The notes beneath the pieces are model-generated. The model was not told the DNA's origin, made no database searches, and worked only from the letters and a program-made list of their open reading frames with translations. This document shows, one piece after another, positions 26,080 through 34,653 of a stretch of 37,486 bases of DNA. The DNA comes from Paracoccus sp. (in: a-proteobacteria) (GTDB lineage: Bacteria > Pseudomonadota > Alphaproteobacteria > Rhodobacterales > Rhodobacteraceae), in contig JAUNTZ010000025.1 in the NCBI GenBank assembly GCA_030538425.1, forward strand, positions 1-37,486, written 5' to 3'. The translations under genes and the position numbers were made by a program. The number at the start of each line of letters is the position of its first letter. Positions within the stretch are counted from its first letter, which is position 1.

Positions 26080-26090
26080 GGGAGGGAAAC

Positions 26091-28283
26091 ATGACCGATT
26101 TCACCATGAAGAAAGACGCCGACGGCGTCGCCATCATCACCTGGGACGTTCCGGGCAAGTCGATGAACGTCTTGTCGATGGAGGCATGGCCTCTGCTGGA
26201 AAGCCTGATCGACGACGCGCTGGCCGATGAGGCCGTCAAGGGCATCGTCATAACCTCGGGCAAGAAAGACTTTGCCGGCGGGATGGACCTCAACGTCATC
26301 GCCAAGATGAAAGAGGGCGCGGGCGACAACCCGGCCAAGGGGCTGTTCGACGGGCTGATGTCCAGCCACGCGATCCTGCGCAAGATCGAACTGGCGGGCA
26401 TGGACCCGAAAACCAAACAGGGCGGCAAGCCCATCGCTGCGGCCCTGCCCGGCACTGCGCTTGGCATCGGGCTGGAAATCCCGCTGGCCACGCATCGCAT
26501 CTTTGCCGCCCCGAACCCCAAGGCCAAGATCGGCCTGCCGGAAATCAAGGTCGGCATCTTCCCCGGCATGGGCGGCACCACCCGCGTCTCGCGCCTGCTG
26601 GGCGCGATGGCGGCGGCACCGATCCTGCTGCAAGGTCAGATGATGTCGCCCGAAAAGGCCAAGGGGGCCGGGCTGATTCATGAGGTGGTAGACGATCCGG
26701 TCGCCGCCGCCCGCGAATGGGTGCTGAATGCCAAGCCCGCCGATCTGGTCAAGCCATGGGACGCCAAGGGCTACAAGATGCCCGGCGGTGAGCCGTTCCA
26801 TCCTGCCGGTTTCATGACCTTTGTGGGCGCCTCGGCAATGGTGCATGGCCAGACCAATGGCGTCTATCCCGCCGCCCGCGCCATGCTCAGCGCGATCTAT
26901 GAAGGCGCGATGGTGCCCTTCGATCAGGCGCTGAAGATCGAGGCGCGCTGGTTCACCAATGTGCTGATGAACCCGTCCTCGACCGCGATGATCCGCAGCC
27001 TGTTCATCAACAAGGAGGCGCTGGAAAAAGGCGCGAACCGGCCCGAGGCACCCGACCAGACGGTGAAAAAGGTGGGCATCCTTGGCGCGGGCATGATGGG
27101 CGCGGGCATTGCCTATGTCTCGGCCATGGCGGGGATCGAGGTGGTGCTGATCGACGCCAGCCAAGAGGCGGCGGAGAAGGGCCGCGCCTATTCCGAGGGT
27201 TTGCAGGACAAGGCGATCAGCCGCCGCAAATCAACCGACGAGAAGAAGGCCGAGATCCTTGGCCGCATCACCGCCACCACCGATTATGCGGCCCTGTCGG
27301 GTTGCGATCTGATCGTTGAGGCGGTGTTCGAGGACCCCGCCGTCAAGGCCGAGGTCACGAAAAAGGCCGAGGCCGTGATCCCGGCGGATGCGATTTTCGC
27401 GACCAATACCTCGACCCTGCCGATCTCGGATCTGGCGAAAGCCTCGTCGCGGCCCGAACAGTTCATCGGCATCCACTTCTTCTCGCCGGTGGACAAGATG
27501 CTGCTGGTCGAGATCATCAAGGGCCGTGAGACCGGCCCGGTCGCCGTGGCCAAGGCGCTCGATTTCGTGCGCCAGATCCGCAAGACGCCGATCGTGGTCA
27601 ATGACGCGCGGTTCTTCTACGCCAACCGCTGCATCATCCCCTATATCAACGAAGGCATCCGTATGGTCGGCGAGGGTGTGAACCCCACGCTGATCGAAAA
27701 CGCCGCCAAGATGATGGGGATGCCGCTTGGTCCCCTGCAACTGGTCGATGAGACCTCGATTGATCTGGGCGTGAAGATCGCCAAGGCCACCCGCGCGGCG
27801 ATGGGCGATGCCTATCCCGATGGCGCGGTGGATGATGTGATCTTCTGGATGGCCGATCAGGGGCGCATGGGCAAAAAGGCCAATGCCGGTTTCTATGCCT
27901 ATGATGATGCGGGCAAGCGGCAGGGGCTTTGGGACGGTCTGGCCGCGCAATATCCCGTCGCGGACGAACAGCCCGAGCTGACCGATGTGCAGCACCGGCT
28001 GATGTTCGCGCAATCGCTTGAGGCCGTCCGCGCGCTTGAGGAAGGCGTGCTGGAGGATATCCGCGAGGGCGATGTCGGCGCGATCCTGGGCTGGGGCTTT
28101 GCGCCCTGGTCGGGCGGCCCGTTCAGTTGGCTGGACATGATGGGTGCCGCGCAGGCGGTTGAGATCTGCGACCAGTTGACCGCCGATCACGGAGACCGCT
28201 TCAAGGCCCCCGCCCTGCTGCGCGAGATGGCGGAAAAGGGTCAGTCCTTCTACGACCGTTTCGGCGCGAAACAGGCCGCCTGA
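26091..28283 (+). CDS. fadB: Enoyl-CoA hydratase / 3-hydroxyacyl-CoA dehydrogenase fusion (FadB/FadJ type)
   Basis: Two-domain beta-oxidation enzyme of 730 residues. The N-terminal crotonase domain has GTALGIGLEIPLATHRIFAA and KIGLPEIKVGIFPGMGGTTR, holding both catalytic glutamates. The central NAD-binding domain has VGILGAGMMGAGIAYVSAMA (from about 329), IVEAVFEDPAVKAEV, and ATNTSTLPISDLA. The catalytic histidine lies in IGIHFFSPVDKMLLVEI, followed by FFYANRCIIPYINEG. The C-terminal helical domains are present to the end (WSGGPFSWLDMMG). ATG 26091 is preceded by GGGAGGG. An intrinsic terminator follows. Confidence 0.96.
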   Translation: MTDFTMKKDADGVAIITWDVPGKSMNVLSMEAWPLLESLIDDALADEAVKGIVITSGKKDFAGGMDLNVIAKMKEGAGDNPAKGLFDGLMSSHAILRKIELAGMDPKTKQGGKPIAAALPGTALGIGLEIPLATHRIFAAPNPKAKIGLPEIKVGIFPGMGGTTRVSRLLGAMAAAPILLQGQMMSPEKAKGAGLIHEVVDDPVAAAREWVLNAKPADLVKPWDAKGYKMPGGEPFHPAGFMTFVGASAMVHGQTNGVYPAARAMLSAIYEGAMVPFDQALKIEARWFTNVLMNPSSTAMIRSLFINKEALEKGANRPEAPDQTVKKVGILGAGMMGAGIAYVSAMAGIEVVLIDASQEAAEKGRAYSEGLQDKAISRRKSTDEKKAEILGRITATTDYAALSGCDLIVEAVFEDPAVKAEVTKKAEAVIPADAIFATNTSTLPISDLAKASSRPEQFIGIHFFSPVDKMLLVEIIKGRETGPVAVAKALDFVRQIRKTPIVVNDARFFYANRCIIPYINEGIRMVGEGVNPTLIENAAKMMGMPLGPLQLVDETSIDLGVKIAKATRAAMGDAYPDGAVDDVIFWMADQGRMGKKANAGFYAYDDAGKRQGLWDGLAAQYPVADEQPELTDVQHRLMFAQSLEAVRALEEGVLEDIREGDVGAILGWGFAPWSGGPFSWLDMMGAAQAVEICDQLTADHGDRFKAPALLREMAEKGQSFYDRFGAKQAA

Positions 28284-28304
28284 GCCCGCCCCCTGAACAC
28301 GCTG

Positions 28305-28341
28305 ACCGGCGCAAGGCAACCCCTTGCGCCGGTTCTTTTTT
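28305..28341 (+). terminator. Intrinsic terminator of fadAB
   Basis: ACCGGCGCAAGG (28305-28316), CAACC loop, CCTTGCGCCGGT (28322-28333), then TCTTTTTT. Confidence 0.95.
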
Positions 28342-28385
28342 GTGCGCCCGCGCGCTGTCGCGGAACTTTCACTTGCAGCCGGTTG

Positions 28386-28413
28386 TTGATCTGCTTTGTA
28401 AAGCCCCTATGCT
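28386..28413 (+). promoter_or_regulatory. Candidate promoter of the telA cluster
   Basis: TTGATC (28386-28391) and TATGCT (28408-28413) with a 16-bp spacer, 30 bases before the telA start and downstream of the fadB terminator. The match is moderate. Confidence 0.35.
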
Positions 28414-28443
28414 GCGGCACAAATCGCAATAAAGGATCACGCC

Positions 28444-29625
28444 ATGACCACCGAGACTCAGCGCAAGGCCGAAGCCCGACTGGACGAATTGCAAGAGGTG
28501 ACGGCGCTTGTGCTGCCCGAACCGCAAAATGAGATCGTCCAGCTGGAACAGGCCCCCGCGCCCGTGGCCGATGAGATCCGCCGCCGCATGGATGAGATCA
28601 ACCTGCGCGATACCGGATCGGTCGTGCATTTCGGCTCACGCGCGCAGGCGGGCTTGCAGGAAATCAGCCAGTCCATGCTGGCCGATGTCAAGAACAAGGA
28701 TGTGGGCCCGGCGGGCGAAAGCCTGCGCGATATCGTCGGCACGATTCGCGGCTTTTCGGTCTCGGAACTGGATGTGCGGCGCGAACGCTCATGGTGGGAA
28801 CGGCTGACCGGCCGGGCCGCGCCTTTCGCGCGGTTTGTGGCGCAATATGAAAACGTGCAGGGCCAGATCGACAAGATCACTGAAGACCTGCTGAGCCACG
28901 AACACCGCCTGCTGAAAGACATCAAATCGCTGGACGTGCTTTATGAACGCACGCTGGATTTTTATGACGAGCTTGCGCTTTATATCGCCGCCGGTGAGGC
29001 CAAGCTGCGTGAGCTGGACGAACAGGACATCCCCACGCTGGAAGAGGCCGTCCAGAACGCGCCCGAAGACGACAAGGTCATCCGCGCACAGGAATTGCGC
29101 GACCTGCGCGCGCTTCGCGACGATCTGGAACGCCGCGTCCATGACCTCAAGCTGACCCGTCAGGTCACGATGCAGTCGCTGCCCTCGATCCGGCTGGTGC
29201 AGGAAAACGACAAATCGCTGGTGACCAAGATCAACTCGACCTTGGTGAACACGGTGCCGCTGTGGGAAACCCAGCTTGCGCAGGCGGTCACCATCCAACG
29301 CTCGGTTGAGGCGGCGGGCGCGGTGCGTCAGGCGACCGATCTGACCAACGACCTCTTGACCGCCAATGCCAAGAACCTGCGTGAGGCCAATGTGCAGGTC
29401 CGCACCGAGATGGAGCGCGGCGTGTTCGATATCGAGGCCGTGCGGACCGCCAATGCCGAACTGATCGCCACCATCGAGGACAGCCTGCGCATCGCGGATG
29501 AAGGCAAGGCGCGTCGCGCCGCAGCGGAAGAAGAGCTGGTCAAGATGGAAGGTGAGTTGCGCGATACGCTGGCCTCGGCCCGTGCGCGTCAGGATCGCAG
29601 CCTCGGCGAGCCGGTCAATCTGTAA
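28444..29625 (+). CDS. telA: TelA/KlaA-family toxic anion resistance protein
   Basis: Almost entirely helical, soluble protein of the TelA family. The family is named from plasmid tellurite resistance and often sits in Ter-type stress and phage-response neighbourhoods; its molecular role is unknown. The 393-residue product shows the core VHFGSRAQAGLQEISQSMLA, SELDVRRERSWWERLTGRAA, YENVQGQIDKITEDLLSHEH, LLKDIKSLDVLYERTLDFYD, LPSIRLVQENDKSLVTKINS and VPLWETQLAQAV. Long heptad-like stretches predict coiled coils throughout. AAAGGA precedes the ATG. It is first of four or five genes in one direction with an SPFH and a zinc-ribbon membrane protein, which suggests a membrane-associated role. Confidence 0.93.
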   Translation: MTTETQRKAEARLDELQEVTALVLPEPQNEIVQLEQAPAPVADEIRRRMDEINLRDTGSVVHFGSRAQAGLQEISQSMLADVKNKDVGPAGESLRDIVGTIRGFSVSELDVRRERSWWERLTGRAAPFARFVAQYENVQGQIDKITEDLLSHEHRLLKDIKSLDVLYERTLDFYDELALYIAAGEAKLRELDEQDIPTLEEAVQNAPEDDKVIRAQELRDLRALRDDLERRVHDLKLTRQVTMQSLPSIRLVQENDKSLVTKINSTLVNTVPLWETQLAQAVTIQRSVEAAGAVRQATDLTNDLLTANAKNLREANVQVRTEMERGVFDIEAVRTANAELIATIEDSLRIADEGKARRAAAEEELVKMEGELRDTLASARARQDRSLGEPVNL

Positions 29626-29641
29626 CGGACAGGGCGCGCAG

Positions 29642-30781
29642 GTGCAGCAGGCGGAACAGGGAATAGCGGAACGCTTGACCAAGGCGCGGCATGACCCGCG
29701 TCCCGTCCCGCTGCGCGCTGTCCTGCTGCGTCCCGCCATTGCCGCGCCTGTGCTGCTATCGGCGGCGCTGTTCACGCTGACGTCGTGCGACCGGGCCGAG
29801 GCCCCGACCGCCACGCAGCCCGCGCCCGTCGCCTTGGCGCCCGAGCCGCGCCCGGACAATATCACCCCTCGGGCGGCCCCGCCCGCAGCACGCCCCAACG
29901 CCATCATCCGCGCCGCGCGGGTCGAAGAAAATATCCGCGCCGCAGGTCAGGCCCAAAGCCTGGCCCAAAACCCGGCCTCGCAGGCGCTGTCCTCTTATTA
30001 TCGCACGGTGCAGGGGGAATTGCTGTCGCGCAATTTGCTGCGCCCGGCCGATGCGGCCGATATTTCAGCCCTTGATGCCGCGACGCTGGCCCGCAACTTT
30101 GTCGATATCGCGCTTTACGACGAATATTACCGTGAGGGCGACCGGCTGATCCCCGGCCCCGTGCCCGCGCCCCTGCGCCGCTGGAACGATCCGGTGCGCG
30201 TGCAGATCGTGTTCGGCGAATCGGTCGCGCCCGCCGCCCGCACCCGCGACCGCGCCGCGATTGCACGCCAAAGTGCTGCGCTTGGCGCGATTTCAGGCCA
30301 TTCGGTCGCGGTCGTGCCTTCGGGCGGCAATTTCATCGTGATGGTCCTGTCCGAGGCCGAGCGCCGCGCGCTCTCGCCCACCGCCTATCCCGGCCTTGCC
30401 GATCTTCCGCCCGCCGATCTGGCCTCGATGCGCAACATGCCGCGCGACAATTACTGCGCGGTCTTTGCCTATTCGCTGGAGGGCCAGCCGGGCTATGTGC
30501 AGGCCGTGGCGCTGATCCGGTCGGAGCTGCCCTCTCGCCTGCGCCAGTCCTGCATCCATGAGGAACTGGCGCAGGGCATGGGGCTGGCCAATGACAGCCC
30601 GCGCGCGAACCCCTCGATTTTCAACGACAACATGACTTACGGCGAAATGACGCCGCATGATGCTTTGTTGCTGAAACTGCTTTACGACCCCCGCCTTCGC
30701 CCCGGCATGACTGAGGCTGAGGCAACCCCGATCATCCGGCGCATCGCGGGTGAGCTTGTCGCTCGCCCTTCCGCGCCCTAA
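29642..30781 (+). CDS. DUF2927 predicted lipoprotein with a metallopeptidase-like HEExxQ motif
   Basis: About 379 residues from GTG 29642; TTG 29675 is an alternative, and no in-frame ATG precedes the hydrophobic segment. The N-terminus is Arg-rich, then hydrophobic (AIAAPVLLSAALFTLTSC) with a lipobox-like LTSC, predicting a lipid-anchored periplasmic protein. A Pro/Ala-rich linker follows. The DUF2927 domain contains YRTVQGELLSRNLLR, DPVRVQIVFGESV, NYCAVFAYSLEG, LRQSCIHEELAQGMGLANDS and NPSIFNDNMTYGEMTPHDAL. HEELAQGMGL with the later acidic and histidine residues looks like a zinc-peptidase-type helix, but catalysis is unproven. It lies 16 bases after telA and 15 before the SPFH gene. Confidence 0.85.
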   Translation: MQQAEQGIAERLTKARHDPRPVPLRAVLLRPAIAAPVLLSAALFTLTSCDRAEAPTATQPAPVALAPEPRPDNITPRAAPPAARPNAIIRAARVEENIRAAGQAQSLAQNPASQALSSYYRTVQGELLSRNLLRPADAADISALDAATLARNFVDIALYDEYYREGDRLIPGPVPAPLRRWNDPVRVQIVFGESVAPAARTRDRAAIARQSAALGAISGHSVAVVPSGGNFIVMVLSEAERRALSPTAYPGLADLPPADLASMRNMPRDNYCAVFAYSLEGQPGYVQAVALIRSELPSRLRQSCIHEELAQGMGLANDSPRANPSIFNDNMTYGEMTPHDALLLKLLYDPRLRPGMTEAEATPIIRRIAGELVARPSAP

Positions 30782-30796
30782 CCGCAAGAGGCAGAC

Positions 30797-31930
30797 ATGG
30801 CCCTGTTCAATTTCCTTTCGGGTGAGTTCATCGACGTGATCGACTGGACCTCCGACAACCGCAACACGATGGTCTGGCGGTTCGAGCGGCGCGGCAACGC
30901 GATCAAATACGGCGCCAAGCTGACCGTGCGCGCGGGTCAGGCGGCGGTCTTTGTCCATGAAGGGCAGATTGCGGATGTGTTCGGCCCGGGGCTTTATATC
31001 CTTGAGACGAACAACATGCCGATCCTGACAACGCTTCAGCATTGGGATCACGGCTTTCGCTCACCCTTCAAGTCCGAGATCTATTTCGTCAACACCACCC
31101 GTTTCAACAACCTGAAATGGGGCACCCGCAACCCGATCATCGCCCGCGACCCCGAATTCGGCCCGGTGCGCATCCGCGCCTTCGGCACCTATTCGATGCG
31201 TGTCACCGATCCCGCGCGGTTCATGGCGGAAATCGTCGGCACCGATGGCGAGTTCAGCTCGGATGAGATCACCTTCCAGCTGCGCAATGTCATCGTGCAA
31301 GAGTTCTCGCGCATGATTGCGGGCTCTGGCATTCCGGTTCTGGACATGGCCTCGAATACCGATCAGCTGGGCAAGATGGTCGCCAAGGCGATTGCGCCGA
31401 CGATTGCGAATTACGGGCTGACTATCCCCGAATTCTATATTGAAAACATCAGCCTGCCCGATGAAGTTGAGGCGATGCTGGACAAGCGCACCTCAATGGG
31501 CATTGTCGGTGATCTGGACCGTTTCGGCCAATATGCGCAGGCCGAGGCGATGCTGAACGCCTCGCAGAACCAGGGCGGCGCGGGGGCCGGTCTGGGCGCG
31601 GGCATGGGTGCCGCGCTTGGCATGGGGATGGCCGCGGGGCGCGGGCCATGGGGTCCGGTCAGCGCGCAGGCGCAGCCGCAAGGTGCCGGCGGTGCCATGC
31701 CGCCGCCGCTCCCGCCCAAAGCCTCGGAAACCGTCTGGCATATCGCGGCGGGCGGTGAGGCCGACGGGCCTTATGGGCGCGGGCATCTGGGCCGGATGGT
31801 CAAGGATGGCAGCTTTACCCGCGAAACCCTTGTCTGGTCGCCCGGTCAGGACGGCTGGAAACCCGCCGATGAGGTGGACGAGCTGGCGCAGCTGTTCACC
31901 ATCGCGCCGCCCCCGCCCCCCGCAAGCTGA
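30797..31930 (+). CDS. SPFH-domain protein with C-terminal GYF_2 domain (YdjI-like)
   Basis: Scaffold-type protein of the SPFH/Band-7 superfamily, in the group sometimes labelled virion core protein, to which B. subtilis YdjI belongs. The 377-residue product has the N-terminal FNFLSGEFIDVIDWTSDNRN and YGAKLTVRAGQAAVFVHEGQ. The SPFH core spans about 60-240 (VFGPGLYILETNNMPILTTL, VRIRAFGTYSMRVTDPARF, YGLTIPEFYIENISLP, MLDKRTSMGIVGDLDRFGQY). A Gly/Ala/Met/Pro linker follows (about 258-310), then a GYF_2 peptide-binding domain (313-370: VWHIAAGGEADGPYGRGHLG and VWSPGQDGWKPADEV). It lacks a transmembrane helix, so membrane contact would be through partners. AAGAGG precedes the ATG. Confidence 0.92.
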   Translation: MALFNFLSGEFIDVIDWTSDNRNTMVWRFERRGNAIKYGAKLTVRAGQAAVFVHEGQIADVFGPGLYILETNNMPILTTLQHWDHGFRSPFKSEIYFVNTTRFNNLKWGTRNPIIARDPEFGPVRIRAFGTYSMRVTDPARFMAEIVGTDGEFSSDEITFQLRNVIVQEFSRMIAGSGIPVLDMASNTDQLGKMVAKAIAPTIANYGLTIPEFYIENISLPDEVEAMLDKRTSMGIVGDLDRFGQYAQAEAMLNASQNQGGAGAGLGAGMGAALGMGMAAGRGPWGPVSAQAQPQGAGGAMPPPLPPKASETVWHIAAGGEADGPYGRGHLGRMVKDGSFTRETLVWSPGQDGWKPADEVDELAQLFTIAPPPPPAS

Positions 31931-31950
31931 CCTAATCCTCCGGGGCTGAT

Positions 31951-32020
31951 TGCGGGTCTTTTGTCCGCAAATATCCCCGGGGGGGAACCGCCGCAGGCGG
32001 TGGGGGGCAGGCAGCCCCCC
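31951..32020 (+). repeat. AAATATCCC extragenic repeat, copy C
   Basis: TCTTTTGTCCGCAAATATCC then CCGGGGGGG, followed by two hairpins: ACCGCC-GCA-GGCGGT and GGGGGGC (32002-32008) with GCCCCCC (32014-32020). Element order is identical to copy B at 17963-18026. It fills most of the 122-base gap inside the telA cluster and may reduce expression of the genes behind it. Confidence 0.75.
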
Positions 32021-32052
32021 GCTCGCTTCACCATTCAGGGCCACGCATCAAC

Positions 32053-33324
32053 ATGCCGACACCCCCCAGCCAATACCGCTTTCCCTGCGAAAGCTGCGGC
32101 GGCAGCCTTCGGTTCAGCCCCGGCGATTCCGAGCTGACCTGCCCGTTCTGCGGCCACCGCCAGCAGATCTCTCCCGGTGCGGCCCGCGCCCCCGCCCGCC
32201 AGAGCGCCGAGGGGGCCGAGGGCGATGAGCTGTTGCTGCGCGACCCCTCGACCGGGCGGGCGCTGCAATGGGACGGGGGCCGCAAATCGGCGGGGCTCAA
32301 TGAGATCCCGCTGGAAAAGGGGCTGCGGCTGGATGCGGCCTCGGACCTCGCGCAAGAGATCCGCACGCTGTCTTGCCCCAATTGCGGGGCGCGGTTTGAT
32401 CTGGACAGCACGCATCACTCGACCAATTGCCCGTTCTGCGCGACGCCGGTCGTCACCGATAACGGCCGTACCCGCCAGATCAAGCCGCAGGCCGTCCTGC
32501 CCTTCGTCGTGACCGAGGATCAGGCGCGCGGCGCGCTGGACGACTGGCTGGGCAGCCTGTGGTTCGCGCCCTCGGGCCTGACCGCCTATGCGCGACGGGC
32601 GCGGCGCATGGCCGGGGTCTATTCGCCCTTCTGGACCTTCGATGCCGACACCAGATCAAGCTATGCCGGACAGCGCGGCGATTATTATTATGTGACCGTC
32701 TGGGTCACCGACAGCGAGGGGCGACGGGTCGCGCGGCAGGAACGCCGCACCCGCTGGCGCCCGGCAAGCGGGCGGGTCGCGCGGCACTTCGACGATGTTC
32801 TGGTGCTGGCCTCCTCATCCCTGCCGCGCCGCTTTACCGATGCTCTGACGCCTTGGGATCTGTCGCATCTGCGTGAATATAACCCGCAATTCCTCTCGGG
32901 CTTTGAGGCCGAGGGCTATACAATCGCGCTTGCCGATGGCCACCAGATCGCGCGGCAGGAAATGGCCGGGGTGATCGCGATGGATGTGCGCCGCGACATT
33001 GGCGGCGATGTGCAGCAGATCAGCAGCCTGAACACCGAACACAGCGCCGAGACATTCAAGCATATCCTCCTGCCGGTCTGGTCCGCCGCCTATAAATATA
33101 ACGGCAAATCCTATCGCTTTGTGGTCAACGGCCAGTCGGGCCGCGTGCAGGGTGAGCGGCCTTACTCGATCTGGAAAATCGCGGCGGCGGTTCTGGTCGC
33201 GGCGCTTGCCATCGCGGTCTTCGTTCTGGCCACGCAGGGCGGCAATATCCGCATCGGCGCCGCGCCGCCTGCCGTTGTGACCGCCGAAGCCATCCCCGAC
33301 ATCATGCCAAGGTTGCGCCTATGA
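32053..33324 (+). CDS. Zinc-ribbon, single-pass membrane protein (YdjG-like)
   Basis: A 423-residue protein with two zinc ribbons near the N-terminus: CESC/CPFC (Cys12, 15, 30, 33) and CPNC/CPFC (Cys108, 111, 126, 129). A large middle domain follows with PFVVTEDQARGALDDWLGSL, GVYSPFWTFDADTRSSYAGQ, RDIGGDVQQISSLNTEHSAE and FKHILLPVWSAAYKYNGKSY. A transmembrane helix (about 375-397, IWKIAAAVLVAALAIAVFVL) and a short tail close it. Such proteins are often mislabelled as PriA-like or TFIIB zinc-finger proteins. B. subtilis YdjG, a partner of the SPFH protein YdjI, has this architecture as I recall it. The ATG overlaps the next gene as ATGA. Confidence 0.88.
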   Translation: MPTPPSQYRFPCESCGGSLRFSPGDSELTCPFCGHRQQISPGAARAPARQSAEGAEGDELLLRDPSTGRALQWDGGRKSAGLNEIPLEKGLRLDAASDLAQEIRTLSCPNCGARFDLDSTHHSTNCPFCATPVVTDNGRTRQIKPQAVLPFVVTEDQARGALDDWLGSLWFAPSGLTAYARRARRMAGVYSPFWTFDADTRSSYAGQRGDYYYVTVWVTDSEGRRVARQERRTRWRPASGRVARHFDDVLVLASSSLPRRFTDALTPWDLSHLREYNPQFLSGFEAEGYTIALADGHQIARQEMAGVIAMDVRRDIGGDVQQISSLNTEHSAETFKHILLPVWSAAYKYNGKSYRFVVNGQSGRVQGERPYSIWKIAAAVLVAALAIAVFVLATQGGNIRIGAAPPAVVTAEAIPDIMPRLRL

Positions 33325-34238
33325 TCCTTTGTTGCGGTGAATCGCTGATCGACATGGTGCCCGAGGGCGACGCTTTCCGCCCCCTGCCCGGCGGCGCGGT
33401 GTTCAATACCGCCATTGCGCTTGGCCGGCTTGGCGCGCAGGCGGGCTATCTCTGGCCCCTGTCGCGCGACCGCTTCGGGCAAAGGCTGGCGCAGGCGCTT
33501 GACGATGCGCGGGTCGGGCGCGAGCTGTGCCCCGCCACCGACCGCCCGACCACGCTGGCTTTCGTGCATCTCTCCGATACGGGTGAGGCGCAATACAGCT
33601 TCTACGACGAAGGCAGCGCGGGCCGCATGTTTGAGCCCGCCGCCCTCCCCGCCCTGCCCGAGGGGCTGGAGGCGCTGTTCATCGGCGGCATCAGCCTGAC
33701 GCAGGAACCTTGCGGCACCGCGGTTGAGGAACTTGCGCTGCGGGCCGCACAGGCTGGCATCACGGTGATGATCGACCCCAATATCCGCCCTGCCTTCATC
33801 AACCATGAGGCCGAGACCCGCGCCCGCATCGGTCGTCTGCTGAGGCTGGCCTCCATTGTGAAACTCTCGGATGACGACCGCGCATGGCTGTTTCCGGGGC
33901 AAGACGCGGACGAATTGGCCGCCCAGATGGATGACAGCGGCGTGCGTCTGCTGCTGTTGACCGGCGGCGCGCAGGGGGCCACGGCGATCTGCGGTGCGCA
34001 TCGCCACCACCACCCCGCGCCCGAGGTCGAACTCGCCGACACGATCGGCGCGGGTGACACGTTCAATGCAGGGCTTCTGGCCGCCCTGGCCGCGCAGGGG
34101 GCCTTGTCCCCTGACCGATTGGCCGCCTTGGATGAGACCGGCTTGCAGGCCGCGCTGGACCTCGCCAGCCGAGCGGCAGCGGTCACCGTCTCGCGCGCAG
34201 GCGCAAACCCGCCATGGGCGCATGAGCTGGGGCTTTGA
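33321..34238 (+). CDS. PfkB-family sugar kinase (fructokinase-like)
   Basis: Ribokinase-fold carbohydrate kinase of 305 residues. It opens with CCGESLIDMVPEG and LPGGAVFNTAIALGRLGAQA and ends with the PfkB signature DTIGAGDTFNAGLLAALAAQ, where the Asp of GAGD is the catalytic base. It also shows VMIDPNIRPAFI and VKLSDDDRAWLFPG. The pattern is closest to fructokinases; 2-keto-3-deoxygluconate kinase is an alternative. It overlaps the zinc-ribbon gene by ATGA, so it is translated with the telA cluster, although a functional link is not obvious. Confidence 0.9.
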   Translation: MILCCGESLIDMVPEGDAFRPLPGGAVFNTAIALGRLGAQAGYLWPLSRDRFGQRLAQALDDARVGRELCPATDRPTTLAFVHLSDTGEAQYSFYDEGSAGRMFEPAALPALPEGLEALFIGGISLTQEPCGTAVEELALRAAQAGITVMIDPNIRPAFINHEAETRARIGRLLRLASIVKLSDDDRAWLFPGQDADELAAQMDDSGVRLLLLTGGAQGATAICGAHRHHHPAPEVELADTIGAGDTFNAGLLAALAAQGALSPDRLAALDETGLQAALDLASRAAAVTVSRAGANPPWAHELGL

Positions 34239-34288
34239 CGCGGGGGGCGCGGTGAGGGATTTGGGGCGGAGCGGCCCAAGCGCCATAA

Positions 34289-34348
34289 GGCCGAGAGACG
34301 CGGCCAATCATGGCGACCAGAACGGCACATCATCGAAAGCGCCTCGCC
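34289..34348 (+). repeat. 60-bp direct repeat, copy 1
   Basis: Core GGCGACCAGAACGGCACATC then ATCGAAAGCGCCTCGCC. The last 44 bases differ from copy 2 at only one position; the first 16 are about 75 percent identical. Confidence 0.85.
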
Positions 34349-34593
34349 TCGCGTGCTTTCGCCTCTCTATGATCGGCAGAGCATCGCCCGCGCCTCAAAC
34401 CCATGCCAGCAAAGACCGGCACCAGATCAAAAAGGCGGCCTGCGCAGTCTCACCGCCCCACAAGGCTGATCATCGCGGTCAGCTGTGGCCTCCAGAACAC
34501 TCCCTCACCCTAAGCCGCCCTGACCGCGCCCCCGTCATAAAGAGCGCCCCATCCATTATGTGAGCCGCAGTTGGGCGCGTCGCCCGCGACGAG

Positions 34594-34653
34594 GGCCGAG
34601 CAACGTGGTCAATCGTGGCGACCAGAACGGCACATCATCGAAAGCGCCTCGCC
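34594..34653 (+). repeat. 60-bp direct repeat, copy 2
   Basis: Offset from copy 1 is 305 bases. Its last 18 bases (CATCGAAAGCGCCTCGCC) recur once more at 34663-34680 with one change, so the end of the unit has itself been tandemly copied. Confidence 0.85.

Noticed and set aside
25614-27164. 516-codon minus-strand frame over fadA-fadB
   Set aside because: Antisense shadow; both sense genes have intact catalytic motifs and good ribosome-binding sites.
29691-29780. Cysteine-rich frame from ATG 29691 near the DUF2927 start
   Set aside because: It lies one frame off the DUF2927 gene and reads as a Cys/Arg-rich artefact; the lipoprotein frame continues into a recognisable domain.
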